A program made the position numbers and the translations under genes. This document shows, piece after piece, positions 46,068-55,448 of a stretch of DNA of 64,000 nucleotides (position 1 is its first letter; each line of letters begins with the position of its first letter). This stretch comes from Hongsoonwoonella zoysiae (GTDB taxonomy: Bacteria > Pseudomonadota > Alphaproteobacteria > Rhizobiales > Stappiaceae), in NCBI RefSeq assembly GCF_013266695.1, contig NZ_JABRXF010000001.1:822236-886235 (forward strand). The letters run 5' to 3'. The notes under the pieces were generated by a model that was given only the letters and a program-made list of their open reading frames with translations, did not search any database and was not told the DNA's origin.

Positions 46068-46643
46068 ATGGTCGTTTTGAACAAGATCTACACCAAGACA
46101 GGCGATGCCGGGACAACGGCGCTTGGAAGCGGCGAGCGGCGAGCGAAGCACGACCTGAGGATCCAGGCTTATGGGACGGTCGACGAAACCAATGCCATTG
46201 TGGGCATCGTCCGCCTTGAAGCCGCGAAGATCGCTGCGGAGCTGGATAAGGTGCTGGCGCGCATCCAGAACGACCTTTTCGACCTGGGGGCCGATCTTGC
46301 AAGGCCGGAAACCGACGAAGACCTCGGCTACGAACCGCTGCGGATGACGGCAGCGCAGGTTTCCGCGGTCGAGGCGGAAATCGACCGGCTGAATGCCGAT
46401 CTGGAACCGCTGCGATCCTTCGTGTTGCCCGGCGGGGCGCCGGCTTCCGCGCATCTCCACCACGCCCGTACCGTCTCGCGCCGGGCGGAGCGGCTTATGA
46501 CGGAGCTTGCGGAGGCGGAAAATATAAACCGGCATGCGCTCGTCTACATGAACAGGCTGTCGGACTTCTTCTTCGTCGCCGCGCGCTGGGTCAACGCCAG
46601 GGGGACAGGCGACGTCCTCTGGGTGCCGGGCAAAAACCGCTGA
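46068..46643 (+). CDS. Cob(I)alamin adenosyltransferase, PduO type
   Basis: Transfers adenosyl from ATP to cob(I)alamin, giving coenzyme B12. The ATP loop YTKTGDAGTTALG (about 8-20) and the RIQAYGTVDETNA and MNRLSDFFFVAARW blocks are diagnostic of PduO/ATR. Length 191. An ATP-dependent corrinoid enzyme, not CobA or EutT type. The rhomboid gene follows after 22 bases; no other cobalamin genes are adjacent. Confidence 0.93.
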   Translation: MVVLNKIYTKTGDAGTTALGSGERRAKHDLRIQAYGTVDETNAIVGIVRLEAAKIAAELDKVLARIQNDLFDLGADLARPETDEDLGYEPLRMTAAQVSAVEAEIDRLNADLEPLRSFVLPGGAPASAHLHHARTVSRRAERLMTELAEAENINRHALVYMNRLSDFFFVAARWVNARGTGDVLWVPGKNR

Positions 46644-46665
46644 CCACCAGCTTGGGCGAGGGGCG

Positions 46666-47358
46666 ATGTTCATTCCGCTGCACGATCATAACCCCCTCAC
46701 CTACGTCAGGCGACAATATGTCACATGGGGGCTGATCGGATTGAACATCGCCGTTTTCCTGCTTTTTCAGGGCGGCGGATTGTCTGATGACGCCCTGGCG
46801 GCTTCCGCCCTCTCGCTCGGTCTTGTGCCGGCGGTCTTCTTCGATCTGCGCGAGCTCTCGCCGGAACTTGTGCTGGTGCCCGAAGCGGCTTCGATGCTGA
46901 CTTACGCCTTCCTGCACGGCGGCTGGGTGCATCTGGCCGGCAACATGCTTTTCCTCTTGGTGTTCGGCGATAATGTCGAGGACGCCATGGGCCACGTGAA
47001 ATTCCTGTTCTTCTACCTTGCCTGCGCTGCCGTGGCGGGTTTTGCGCAAGCAGCCCTCGACCCGGCGTCCACGGTGCCGATCGTCGGCGCATCGGGCGCG
47101 GTGGCCGGTGTCATCGGCGCTTATCTGGTCCTGCATCCGCGTGTCAGGCTCTGGGTGCTGGCGCTTGGGCGTATCCCCTTGCGGATCCCGGCAAGCTGGG
47201 CACTGGTCGCCTGGATCGGATATCAGATCGCAATGGCCGTCGGCTCTCCGGAAGAAGGGGTCGCCTGGTGGGCGCATGTGGCCGGCTTCTTCGTGGGGGC
47301 AGCGCTCGTCGTCGTCCTGAAAAGGCCCGGCGTGCCGTTGTTCGACCGCGCCGCTTGA
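46666..47358 (+). CDS. Rhomboid intramembrane serine protease
   Basis: Cuts transmembrane helices inside the membrane. Six or so hydrophobic segments are present. The catalytic Ser is in GASGAVAG (S143) and the catalytic His in WAHVAGFFVG (H204). The conserved HGGWVHLAGNMLFL loop is intact. Length 230. It lies 22 bases after the adenosyltransferase; the substrate is unknown. Confidence 0.9.
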   Translation: MFIPLHDHNPLTYVRRQYVTWGLIGLNIAVFLLFQGGGLSDDALAASALSLGLVPAVFFDLRELSPELVLVPEAASMLTYAFLHGGWVHLAGNMLFLLVFGDNVEDAMGHVKFLFFYLACAAVAGFAQAALDPASTVPIVGASGAVAGVIGAYLVLHPRVRLWVLALGRIPLRIPASWALVAWIGYQIAMAVGSPEEGVAWWAHVAGFFVGAALVVVLKRPGVPLFDRAA

Positions 47359-47593
47359 GGCGGAGGGGCGTGATGCCCAAGCCATCATACCGCCGCCGAT
47401 CGGGTCCAAGGTCGCAATTGCGACAGTGGTGGACTTCCGGCGGCGTTGACACCTGACGATAGCGTCAGTACGGTCGCCGCCCGATCGTCGGAATAAGCGG
47501 AAATCTGCCGTTTCCAGATACCGGAAATCTCCGGTGGCCACCATGTCATGCGCAGGTGAGGAACACTGCGCGAGCGGGAGGTGCAAGAGCCCC

Positions 47594-48343
47594 ATGAAGA
47601 TCCTCGTACCCGTGAAGCGGGTGATCGACTACAACGTCAAGGTGCGCGTCAAGGCCGACGGGTCGGGCGTGGATCTCGCCAACGTCAAGATGTCGATGAA
47701 TCCCTTCGACGAAATCGCGGTCGAAGAAGCCATCAGGCTGAAGGAAGCCGGCAAGGCGACCGAAGTCGTGCTTGTCTCGGTCGGCCCACAGCAGGCGCAG
47801 GAAACCCTGCGCACTGGCCTCGCCATGGGCGCGGACCGTGGCATTCTGGTGAAGACCGACGCTTTGACCGAGCCGCTGGCTGTCGCCAAGATCCTGAAAG
47901 GCATCGTCGGCGAGGAAGAGCCGGGCCTCGTGATTCTCGGCAAGCAGGCGATCGACGACGACTGCAACCAGACCGGCCAGATGCTTGCCGCCCTGCTCGG
48001 CTGGGCGCAGGGCACCTTTGCAAACAAGCTCGATCTCGGCGAAGGCACGGTCGACGTCACCCGCGAGGTCGACGGCGGCCTTCAGACCGTGCAGCTCAAG
48101 ATGCCGGCCGTCGTGACGACGGACCTGCGCCTCAACGAGCCGCGCTACGCCTCGCTGCCGAACATCATGAAGGCGAAGAAGAAGCCGATCGACGAAAAGT
48201 CGCCGGACGATTATGGCGTCGACATTTCGCCGCGTCTCGAAGTCGTCGCGACGAAGGAGCCGCCGGCGCGCGAAGCCGGCATCAAGGTCGCTTCCGTGGC
48301 CGAGCTCGTCGAAAAGCTCAAGAACGAAGCCGGCGTGCTTTGA
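47594..48343 (+). CDS. etfB: Electron transfer flavoprotein beta subunit
   Basis: Partner of EtfA that accepts electrons from acyl-CoA dehydrogenases and passes them to ETF-ubiquinone oxidoreductase. [14 protein letters not shown] starts the domain; the AMP/FAD binding pattern includes [17 protein letters not shown] and [13 protein letters not shown]. Length 249. The ATG at 47594 gives the normal start; a frame from 47534 adds 20 unrelated residues. etfA follows after 24 bases. Confidence 0.96.
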   Translation: MKILVPVKRVIDYNVKVRVKADGSGVDLANVKMSMNPFDEIAVEEAIRLKEAGKATEVVLVSVGPQQAQETLRTGLAMGADRGILVKTDALTEPLAVAKILKGIVGEEEPGLVILGKQAIDDDCNQTGQMLAALLGWAQGTFANKLDLGEGTVDVTREVDGGLQTVQLKMPAVVTTDLRLNEPRYASLPNIMKAKKKPIDEKSPDDYGVDISPRLEVVATKEPPAREAGIKVASVAELVEKLKNEAGVL

Positions 48344-48367
48344 GCGGCAAGAAGGAGGAATTCTGAA

Positions 48368-49309
48368 ATGACCACGCTTCTTGTTGCCGAACACTCCGGC
48401 TCCGAACTGAACGACGCCACCGCGAAGGCGCTCTCGGCAGCCTCCGCTCTTGGCGGGGAAGTGCATGTCCTCGTTGCCGGCAAGGACTGCAAGGGTGTTG
48501 CAGAACAGGCCGCAAAGCTTTCCGGCGTTGCCAAGGTGCTTGTCGCCGATGGCGACGGGTTGGGCCATCAGCTTGCCGAAGCGACCGCCGATCTTATCGT
48601 TTCGATGGCGGACGTTTACGACGCTTTCGTGGCGCCGGCGACCGCGAACGGCAAGAACATCATGCCGCGCGTTGCCGCCCTTCTGGACGTCATGCAGGTG
48701 TCGGACATTACCGCTGTCGTGGACGCGGAGACCTTCGAGCGCCCGATCTATGCGGGCAACGCCATCCAGACCGTGAAATCGATCGATCCCAAGAAGGTCG
48801 TGACCGTGCGCACGGCCTCCTTCCCGGCCGCGGAAGCGGGCGGATCGGCCGCGATCGAGGAAGTCGCCGCCGTTTCCTCCGACCTTTCGAGTTTCGTCGG
48901 CGAGAAACTGCAGGAATCCGACCGTCCGGAGCTGACCTCGGCGAAGGTGATCATTTCCGGCGGTCGTGCGCTGGGCTCCAGGGAGCAGTTCCAGGAGGTC
49001 ATTCTGCCGGTCGCCGATGCGCTGGGCGCGGCCGTCGGCGCGTCGCGCGCCGCCGTCGATGCGGGCTATGCGCCGAACGACTGGCAGGTCGGCCAGACCG
49101 GTAAGGTCGTGGCGCCGGACCTTTACATCGCCTGCGGCATTTCCGGCGCGATCCAGCATCTGGCCGGCATGAAGGATTCCAAGGTGATCGTTGCGATCAA
49201 CAAGGACGAGGAGGCGCCGATCTTCCAGGTTGCCGATTACGGCCTCGTCGCCGATCTCTTCGACGTCTTGCCGGAATTCAAGGCGGAAGTGGAAAAAGCC
49301 AAGCGCTGA
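48368..49309 (+). CDS. etfA: Electron transfer flavoprotein alpha subunit
   Basis: FAD-carrying partner of EtfB. The C-terminal FAD domain shows [33 protein letters not shown] and [20 protein letters not shown]. Length 313 is standard. A GAAGGAGG ribosome site precedes the ATG. A strong terminator follows at 49340, ending the etfB-etfA transcript before the dehydrogenase. Confidence 0.97.
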   Translation: MTTLLVAEHSGSELNDATAKALSAASALGGEVHVLVAGKDCKGVAEQAAKLSGVAKVLVADGDGLGHQLAEATADLIVSMADVYDAFVAPATANGKNIMPRVAALLDVMQVSDITAVVDAETFERPIYAGNAIQTVKSIDPKKVVTVRTASFPAAEAGGSAAIEEVAAVSSDLSSFVGEKLQESDRPELTSAKVIISGGRALGSREQFQEVILPVADALGAAVGASRAAVDAGYAPNDWQVGQTGKVVAPDLYIACGISGAIQHLAGMKDSKVIVAINKDEEAPIFQVADYGLVADLFDVLPEFKAEVEKAKR

Positions 49310-49339
49310 GCCCGATCACGGCTCAAAAACCGGTTTGTG

Positions 49340-49370
49340 AAGGCCCGCCCTCTTGGCGGGCCTTTCTTTT
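49340..49370 (+). terminator. Intrinsic terminator after etfA
   Basis: AAGGCCCGCC (49340-49349) pairs perfectly with GGCGGGCCTT (49355-49364) around CTCTT, followed by TTCTTTT. Confidence 0.88.
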
Positions 49371-49515
49371 GCGATAAATTTGTACCGCAGTGCAAAAACT
49401 TCTCCGAAGTTCTTGCGGTCATGCAGCGAAGTTGCGATGAATAACGCCACGCTGAAACAGGCGCGCCCGGGATTTCGGCCCGGGAAGACGCCATAACAAT
49501 AAGCCGGGTTGAAAA

Positions 49516-50397
49516 ATGGTGTTGGAAATCAAGAAAGTCGGCGTGATCGGCGCCGGTCAGATGGGCAATGGAATTGCCCACGTCTGTGCACTCGCCGGCT
49601 ATGAAGTGGCGCTGAACGACATTTCCACGGATCGTATCCAGTCGGGTCTTGCGACGATCAATGGCAATATGACACGCCAGGTCGGCAAGGGGATCATCAA
49701 GGAAGAAGACCGCGTTGCGGCACTGGAGCGCATCAAGGCCGCAGACAGCATGGACCAACTGGCGGATATCGACCTCGTGATCGAGTCCGCGGTGGAGAAC
49801 GAGCAGGTCAAACGCAAGATTTTCGCTCAGCTTTGCCCGCTGCTGAAGCCCGAAGCTATCCTTGCGACTAACACGTCGTCGATTTCGATCACCCGGCTTG
49901 CGGCTTCCACGGACCGCCCGGAACGGTTCATCGGCATCCACTTCATGAACCCCGTGCCGCTGATGGAGCTGATCGAGCTGGTACGCGGCATCGCAACGGA
50001 AGATGAAACCTTCGAACTGGCGAAGGAATTCACCCGCAGGCTCGGAAAGACCATAGCGGTTTCGGAAGATTTCCCGGCCTTCATGGTCAACCGCATTCTG
50101 CTGCCGATGATCAACGAGGCAATCTACACGCTTTACGAGGGTGTGGGCTCCGTCGAGGCGATCGATACGGCGATGAAGCTTGGCGCGAACCACCCTATGG
50201 GCCCGCTGCAGCTTGCCGATTTCATCGGCCTCGACACATGCCTTTCCATCATGCAGGTGCTTTACGAGGGTTTGGCCGACTCCAAATACCGGCCCTGTCC
50301 GCTGCTCGTGAAATACGTCGAAGCGGGCTGGCTCGGCCGCAAGACGCAACGCGGTTTTTACGATTACCGTGGCGAGACGCCGGTTCCCACGCGCTGA
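49516..50397 (+). CDS. 3-hydroxybutyryl-CoA dehydrogenase
   Basis: NAD(P)-dependent oxidation of (S)-3-hydroxyacyl-CoA in fatty-acid or polyhydroxybutyrate turnover. The Rossmann loop GVIGAGQMGNGIAH opens the protein and HFMNPVPLMELIELV carries the catalytic His. C-terminal half is the 3HCDH helical domain. Length 293 fits single-domain Hbd proteins rather than FadB. Follows etfBA after a terminator and ~200 bases; the neighbouring ETF is consistent with a beta-oxidation-like role. Confidence 0.93.
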   Translation: MVLEIKKVGVIGAGQMGNGIAHVCALAGYEVALNDISTDRIQSGLATINGNMTRQVGKGIIKEEDRVAALERIKAADSMDQLADIDLVIESAVENEQVKRKIFAQLCPLLKPEAILATNTSSISITRLAASTDRPERFIGIHFMNPVPLMELIELVRGIATEDETFELAKEFTRRLGKTIAVSEDFPAFMVNRILLPMINEAIYTLYEGVGSVEAIDTAMKLGANHPMGPLQLADFIGLDTCLSIMQVLYEGLADSKYRPCPLLVKYVEAGWLGRKTQRGFYDYRGETPVPTR

Positions 50398-50422
50398 ACC
50401 CGGAACGATTTGGCTTTCCCGT

Positions 50423-50455
50423 AACCCTCCGCATGCAAGGCGGAGGGTTTTTTCT
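50423..50455 (+). terminator. Intrinsic terminator after the 3-hydroxybutyryl-CoA dehydrogenase gene
   Basis: AACCCTCCGC (50423-50432) pairs with GCGGAGGGTT (50440-50449) around a seven-base loop, followed by TTTTT with one C. Confidence 0.88.
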
Positions 50456-50506
50456 TTCCTCACGCGAAGGTATGTCATTCGTTGACGGAAACCGGACGCG
50501 CCTCCC

Positions 50507-51997
50507 ATGAACCTCGCCCGCTATTGCCTGACCAACGCCGATCCTGACCCGAACGCGGAAGCACTCGTCGTGCTCGGGCCGGGAGGTGCTGTCAAGGAAA
50601 GCTGGTCCTATGGGGAAATCGGCGATGCGATCCTGCGCGTCGCCGGTGGCTTGAGCGGGTTTGATCTGCCACGAGGCGAGCGCGTGCTACTTCGCATGGG
50701 GCACACCAGCGATTTCCCGATCGTCTTCTTCGGGGCGATCGCCGCCGGGCTCGTGCCGATCCCCACATCCGGCATGCTGACTGCAGAGGAATGCGACAGG
50801 ATCCTGCAGGACTCCGATGCCGCGCTGGTCGTGCATGATGGCACGGTAAGCCTTCCCTCGCACCTTGAGGGGAGGACGGTGGTCGATGCGGAGGGCCTCA
50901 CCCGCTTGAAAAGCTCCGAGCCCGGCCCGTTCGCGGAAACCGCCGCCGATGATCCGGCTTTTCTCGTCTACACATCCGGCACGAGCGGCAGCCCGAAGGG
51001 CGTTTTGCACGCCCATCGCTCGGCATGGGGTCGGCGGCCGATGTATGCGGGCTGGTACGGCATTTCCGCAACGGACAGGCTGCTACACGCAGGCGCCTTC
51101 AACTGGACCTATACGCTCGGCGTCGGCCTGATGGACCCATGGGCTAACGGCGCGACCAGCATCGTCTACGACGGTCCGCGCGATCCGCATGTCTGGCCGC
51201 AGTTGATGGAAGCGGCGAAGGCCACGCTCTTTGCCGCCGTACCGAGCCTCTACCGCAGGATCCTGAAATATGCGGATGTCTCGAAAAGCTCGTTTCCCTC
51301 GCTGCGACACGGGTTGACCGCCGGCGAGGCGCTGTCGCCCGCTCTGCATGAAGATTGGGTGGAGCGTACTGGCCGTCAGCTTTATGAAGCACTCGGAATG
51401 AGTGAGATTTCCACCTACATCTCCTCCGGGCCGGATACGCCGACGAAGCCGGGAAGTCCGGGCAAGGCGCAGGCCGGGAGGCGAATTGCGGTCCTTTCGG
51501 CCGAGAGCGAAGACGAAAGCCCGCTTCCGCCCGGCGAAACAGGCTTGCTTGCGGTCCATAAGAGCGATCCCGGTCTGATGCTTGGCTATTGGCGGCGTCC
51601 GGATGAATCGGCTTCCGTGTTTCACGGAGAATGGTTCGTGACCGGCGATCTCGCACGTATCGACGCGGACGGCTACGTCTGGTACGGCGGGCGCTCCGAC
51701 GACGTGATGAACGCCTTTGGTTACCGTGTCGCCCCGCAGGAGGTGGAGCTTGCGCTATCGGCTCATCCCGACGTCGCCGAGGTGGCGGTAACCGATATCC
51801 AGGCCGGGCATGGAATTGCCCTTGTCACGGCCTTTGTCGTATTGCGCGAGGGTGCGGCGCGCGACGAAAGCGCGCTTGGCGAATTCGCGGCCACCAGGCT
51901 TGCCGAATACAAGCGCCCCAAGGTTTATCGGTTCGTCGATACCCTGCCGCGCACGCCGAGCGGCAAGGTGTTGCGGCGTGCCCTGAAGGAGGGCTAA
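50507..51997 (+). CDS. AMP-binding acyl/aryl-CoA ligase
   Basis: Activates a carboxylic acid to its CoA thioester via an adenylate. The P-loop region LVYTSGTSGSPKGVLHAH, the EALGMSEIST motif, TGDLARIDADGYVWYGG, and the C-terminal PRTPSGKVLRR (lysine for the second step) are all present. Length 496 is similar to benzoate-CoA ligase and short acyl-CoA ligases. The position after a 3-hydroxyacyl-CoA dehydrogenase suggests an acid-catabolism role; the substrate is not determined. Confidence 0.85.
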   Translation: MNLARYCLTNADPDPNAEALVVLGPGGAVKESWSYGEIGDAILRVAGGLSGFDLPRGERVLLRMGHTSDFPIVFFGAIAAGLVPIPTSGMLTAEECDRILQDSDAALVVHDGTVSLPSHLEGRTVVDAEGLTRLKSSEPGPFAETAADDPAFLVYTSGTSGSPKGVLHAHRSAWGRRPMYAGWYGISATDRLLHAGAFNWTYTLGVGLMDPWANGATSIVYDGPRDPHVWPQLMEAAKATLFAAVPSLYRRILKYADVSKSSFPSLRHGLTAGEALSPALHEDWVERTGRQLYEALGMSEISTYISSGPDTPTKPGSPGKAQAGRRIAVLSAESEDESPLPPGETGLLAVHKSDPGLMLGYWRRPDESASVFHGEWFVTGDLARIDADGYVWYGGRSDDVMNAFGYRVAPQEVELALSAHPDVAEVAVTDIQAGHGIALVTAFVVLREGAARDESALGEFAATRLAEYKRPKVYRFVDTLPRTPSGKVLRRALKEG

Positions 51998-52049
51998 CGC
52001 CGCTTTTACCGAAAGTTGCAAACTTCGCCTGCGAAAGCAGGAGTAACTT

Positions 52050-52250
52050 ATGTCCAGTGTCGCCGCGAGCCTCGCCGTTTCATCAGCCGCTCAAACCCGC
52101 AATGCGCTTGCCACGGAATTCGTCAAGCAGGACCAGCAGCAGGCTGCGAATATCGCAACACTCGTAGAGCAGGCGAGCGAAGCCCTGCAGACGGTGGCGC
52201 AAAGCGCACCTGCACCGGGCCTCGGTGGCGTTGTCGACATTACGGCCTAG
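52050..52250 (+). CDS. Small YjfB-like putative motility protein
   Basis: A 66-residue protein: Ser/Ala-rich start, then VKQDQQQAANIATLVEQ and a hydrophobic Ala-rich end. The composition and pattern match the YjfB putative motility family, whose function is unknown. An AGGAG ribosome site lies eight bases before the ATG, which supports real translation. No flagellar genes are in the window, so it is an orphan. It converges on the thiol gene downstream. Confidence 0.6.
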   Translation: MSSVAASLAVSSAAQTRNALATEFVKQDQQQAANIATLVEQASEALQTVAQSAPAPGLGGVVDITA

Positions 52251-52265
52251 CCGAAACGTCATCTC

Positions 52266-52817
52266 TCACGATTCGAGGCGGCAGCCGTCCTCGTCGCAAT
52301 TTGCGCCTTGCGTGTTCGTTTTTCCGGCGGCAAGAGCGGCTTCGAGGTCGCCTTCGCGCAGGAGGGACATGATCTGCGCGCCAAGCGCAAGGTCGTCCTC
52401 CGCACCGAAGTGCTGCTTGCGCAATTTTCCCTGCCGGTCGATCAGGATCTGCGTTGGCGTTCCCTGCATGCGGTAGGCGGTCATTGTCTTCGGTGCGCCG
52501 CCGTTTCCGGAAGGCTGGTCGATGCCAACCGGAAATTTCACGCGATATTCGTGCAGAAACGCTTCCAGTGCCGCACGTGTTCCCTGCGCTTCATGATGTT
52601 CGAAGACAGTGTGCAGGCCAAGGACGACGACATCCTCCGGGCTGAATGTTTCCGCAACGCGCATGGCCTGCGGCAGGCCGTGCGAGACGCACCCCGGACA
52701 AAGCATCTGGAAGGCTTCGATCATGACGACCTTGCCTCTGAGTTGCTCCAGCGTAATGTCGCTGCGGGAATTCAGCCAGCAGAGGGTTTCAAGCGGGGGA
52801 GCGTCGCGCAGTTTCAC
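52266..52817 (-). CDS. Redoxin/AhpC-TSA-like thioredoxin-fold protein
   Basis: A 183-residue cytoplasmic protein (no signal peptide) with CPGC (C40, C43) in FQMLCPGCVSHG, a thioredoxin-like active site. It resembles TlpA-like peroxiredoxins with a GTPTQILIDRQGKLR C-terminal block. A GTG start follows GAGGCTCCG. Function uncertain: peroxide reduction or thiol exchange. On the same strand as the TlpA gene, 100 bases downstream of it. Confidence 0.72.
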   Translation of the reverse strand: MKLRDAPPLETLCWLNSRSDITLEQLRGKVVMIEAFQMLCPGCVSHGLPQAMRVAETFSPEDVVVLGLHTVFEHHEAQGTRAALEAFLHEYRVKFPVGIDQPSGNGGAPKTMTAYRMQGTPTQILIDRQGKLRKQHFGAEDDLALGAQIMSLLREGDLEAALAAGKTNTQGANCDEDGCRLES

Positions 52818-52917
52818 CGGAGCCTCGCATCTTGAGGGAAAGCTTTCGCCCTAATGAACGGGATTAGGCCGACTCCGCATATCAATCCCGATCACGTTTT
52901 CGCGTTCCCGGGCCGGA

Positions 52918-53589
52918 TCAGGCAGGCTTGTCCTGTGCCGTTACCACCGCGTCGATAAGCACCTTGGCATCATCGGACGACCATTCGGCGGGCCCATACA
53001 TCGAGCCGATCTCGCAGCCGTCGCCGTCTATCAGCATGGTCGTGGGAAGGCCGGCGGCACGCCCGCGCGAACGCAGCTCGTTGAAGATGCCCATCGTGTT
53101 GTCGGCATAAAGCGTGAGAGCATCGGTGCCCATGTCTTCAAGGAATTTTCTCGCCTTCTCGAGCGGACCGCGATCGACGCTGACGGCAACCACCGCGAAA
53201 TCCTCACCGCCGCGTTCCGCCTGCAGCCGGTCGAGCGCGGGCATTTCCTTCCGGCAGGGTGCGCACCAGGTCGCCCAGAGATTGAGGAGCAGGGTCTTGT
53301 CCTTGAAATCGGCGATGGTAATCGTCTTGCCGTCCGCGTCCTGAAAGGAAAGATCGGCAACGCTTAACGGCTGTTTCGCCGGAAGGAACGCGGCAACCTC
53401 TCCCGTTGCGGCCGCTTTGCCCGCCTTGCCCGCCGAAAGTGCGGCCTGGCAGGCGCTCCCGCCCGGCAAAACATTGCCATTCACCCCGCCGATCACGTAT
53501 ACCGCGCTTGAGATCGCGACCAGTCCTGTCACGCCGAGCGCGGTGAATGCCATCAGTCGGCGGGAGCGGGTTTTCGTCACGTCCGTCAT
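52918..53589 (-). CDS. TlpA-like thiol-disulfide oxidoreductase
   Basis: A membrane-anchored periplasmic thioredoxin. N-terminal signal anchor (about 12-34) is followed by the thioredoxin fold with WCAPC (W108, C109, C112) in [14 protein letters not shown]. The TlpA family reduces copper sites in cytochrome oxidase assembly. Length 223. Divergent from argH with a 37-base spacer, an arrangement known in rhizobia. The exact substrate is inferred. Confidence 0.88.
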   Translation of the reverse strand: MTDVTKTRSRRLMAFTALGVTGLVAISSAVYVIGGVNGNVLPGGSACQAALSAGKAGKAAATGEVAAFLPAKQPLSVADLSFQDADGKTITIADFKDKTLLLNLWATWCAPCRKEMPALDRLQAERGGEDFAVVAVSVDRGPLEKARKFLEDMGTDALTLYADNTMGIFNELRSRGRAAGLPTTMLIDGDGCEIGSMYGPAEWSSDDAKVLIDAVVTAQDKPA

Positions 53590-53626
53590 TGTCTTTCCGT
53601 TTTATCCTATCCCGAAGGATACGTTC

Positions 53627-55024
53627 ATGAGCAACCGCATGTGGGGCGGCCGATTCGCCGAGGGGCCCGACGCCATCATGGAGGAGATAAATGCCTCCAT
53701 CGACTACGATCGCAAGCTCTATCGGCAGGATATCGCCGGCTCGAAGGCCCATGTGCGCATGCTGGCTGAAGGCAATATCGTGTCGAAGGACGACGCGGAC
53801 AAGATCGCCGAAGGCCTCGACGCGATCCTTTCCGAAATAGAAAGCGGTGAATTCGCCTTTTCCCGGGCGCTTGAAGACATTCACATGAACGTGGAAGCCC
53901 GGCTTGCGGACCTGATCGGCCCGGCCGCGGGGCGGCTTCATACCGCGCGCTCGCGCAACGATCAGGTTGCGACCGATTTTCGCATCTGGGTGCGCGATAC
54001 GCTCGATACATTCGACGAGCAGTTGACCGACCTTATAAGGGCGCTTGCGACGCGCGCGGAAGAATACGCCGGCACTGTCATGCCGGGCTTCACGCACCTG
54101 CAGACGGCGCAGCCCGTGACCTTCGGCCATCACCTGATGGCCTATGTGGAGATGTTCGCCCGCGACCGTTCGCGCATGCGCGATGCAAGGAAACGGATGA
54201 ACGAATGCCCGCTCGGTTCGGCAGCGCTTGCCGGGACGTCGTTCCCGATCGACAGGGAAATGACGGCTGCCGCGCTCGGCTTCGACCGGCCGACGGCGAA
54301 TTCGCTCGATGCGGTTTCCGATCGCGATTTTGTGATCGAGGCGGTTTCGAATGCGTCGATCGCCGCGATGCATCTTTCGCGGCTGGCGGAGGAAATCGTG
54401 ATCTGGTGCTCCGCCCAGTTCGGCTTCATTCGCCTGTCGGACAAATTCTCGACCGGCTCGTCCATCATGCCGCAAAAGAAGAACCCGGACGCAGCCGAGC
54501 TGGTGCGGGCGAAATCCGGCCGTATCTACGGCGGGCTCACGGGCCTTCTCGTTATGATGAAGGGCCTACCGCTCGCCTATTCCAAGGACATGCAGGAAGA
54601 CAAGGAGCAGGCGTTCGACGCGCTCTCCAGCCTGTCGCTTGCTCTGGCCGCCATGACGGGCATGGTCCGCGACTTGGAAGCCAACGAAAAGGCGATGAAA
54701 AAGGCCGCCGGCTCCGGGTATTCCACGGCGACAGACCTCGCCGACTGGCTGGTGCGCGTTGTCGGAATGCCGTTCCGCGAAGCGCACCACATCACCGGAC
54801 GCATCGTCGCCGTCGCGGCGGAAAAAGGCATCGATCTGCACCGCGTTTCGCTTGAAGACATGCAAACGGTCGACAACCGCATCACGGACGACGTCTATTC
54901 CGTGCTTTCCGTCGACAAATCCGTGAGAAGCCGCACGAGCTACGGCGGTACATCGCCGGTCAACGTGCGCAAGCAGGCGCGGCGCTGGCTGAAGGCGCTT
55001 GACCGCGAGACGGCGAAAGGCTGA
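53627..55024 (+). CDS. argH: Argininosuccinate lyase
   Basis: Splits argininosuccinate into arginine and fumarate, the last step of arginine synthesis. The family signature [15 protein letters not shown] is present, with the catalytic Ser in the same loop. [15 protein letters not shown] is the usual start. Length 465. The ATG at 53627 was chosen; the longer frame from 53417 is antisense to the TlpA gene. The tiny lipoprotein gene and lysA follow. Confidence 0.96.
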   Translation: MSNRMWGGRFAEGPDAIMEEINASIDYDRKLYRQDIAGSKAHVRMLAEGNIVSKDDADKIAEGLDAILSEIESGEFAFSRALEDIHMNVEARLADLIGPAAGRLHTARSRNDQVATDFRIWVRDTLDTFDEQLTDLIRALATRAEEYAGTVMPGFTHLQTAQPVTFGHHLMAYVEMFARDRSRMRDARKRMNECPLGSAALAGTSFPIDREMTAAALGFDRPTANSLDAVSDRDFVIEAVSNASIAAMHLSRLAEEIVIWCSAQFGFIRLSDKFSTGSSIMPQKKNPDAAELVRAKSGRIYGGLTGLLVMMKGLPLAYSKDMQEDKEQAFDALSSLSLALAAMTGMVRDLEANEKAMKKAAGSGYSTATDLADWLVRVVGMPFREAHHITGRIVAVAAEKGIDLHRVSLEDMQTVDNRITDDVYSVLSVDKSVRSRTSYGGTSPVNVRKQARRWLKALDRETAKG

Positions 55025-55171
55025 CGGGCATTGGCGGCGGATTCATTTGTCCGTGAGCAAGAGGGTTGCGATCCTGCCGCCGAACGTGCAAGGAAATCAT
55101 TGCAGGCAGGATGCTCTGCCATTTCTTGACGCGGTCAGCCTGAAGCGGGTTTGTTCCGGGGGTGGAATTCG

Positions 55172-55369
55172 GTGACGAAAGCACTCAAGCTATTGGTTCT
55201 CGTGACGGCTCTCGCCTCGCTGACGCTTGCCGGCTGCGGACGGCGCGGCTCGCTCGATCGCCCAAGGTCGGCTCCGGCGGTCGTGTCCGATCCGGCGACC
55301 GCGGAGCAGGCTGAGCCGGATGCTCCGCGAAAACGGGACACGCCGTTCATTCTCGACGCCATTATCTGA
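55172..55369 (+). CDS. Small LptM-like lipoprotein
   Basis: A 65-residue lipoprotein: short basic start, hydrophobic LKLLVLVTALASLTLAGC with lipidated cysteine C22, then GRRGSLDRP. This LAGCGRRGxL pattern and the place between argH and lysA match LptM (YifL), which helps mature the LptD-LptE LPS translocon. The GTG at 55172 follows a GGGGGTGGA stretch; a TTG at 55151 is longer. Confidence 0.8.
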   Translation: MTKALKLLVLVTALASLTLAGCGRRGSLDRPRSAPAVVSDPATAEQAEPDAPRKRDTPFILDAII

Positions 55370-55448
55370 ATATTCCACACGATTTCCGGCAGTTTCCAGG
55401 GAAAGTTCCGCCAAACCCGCCGGCTGACGACAGATCAGGACGACGCGC

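Noticed and set aside
47546-49159. Long antisense frames opposite etfB-etfA, rho (13661-14926), leuC (32595-34097), leuS (23999-25486) and the dehydrogenase (49237-50508)
   Set aside because: GC-rich codon bias opens long frames on the opposite strand; none has family features, and the sense genes are certain.
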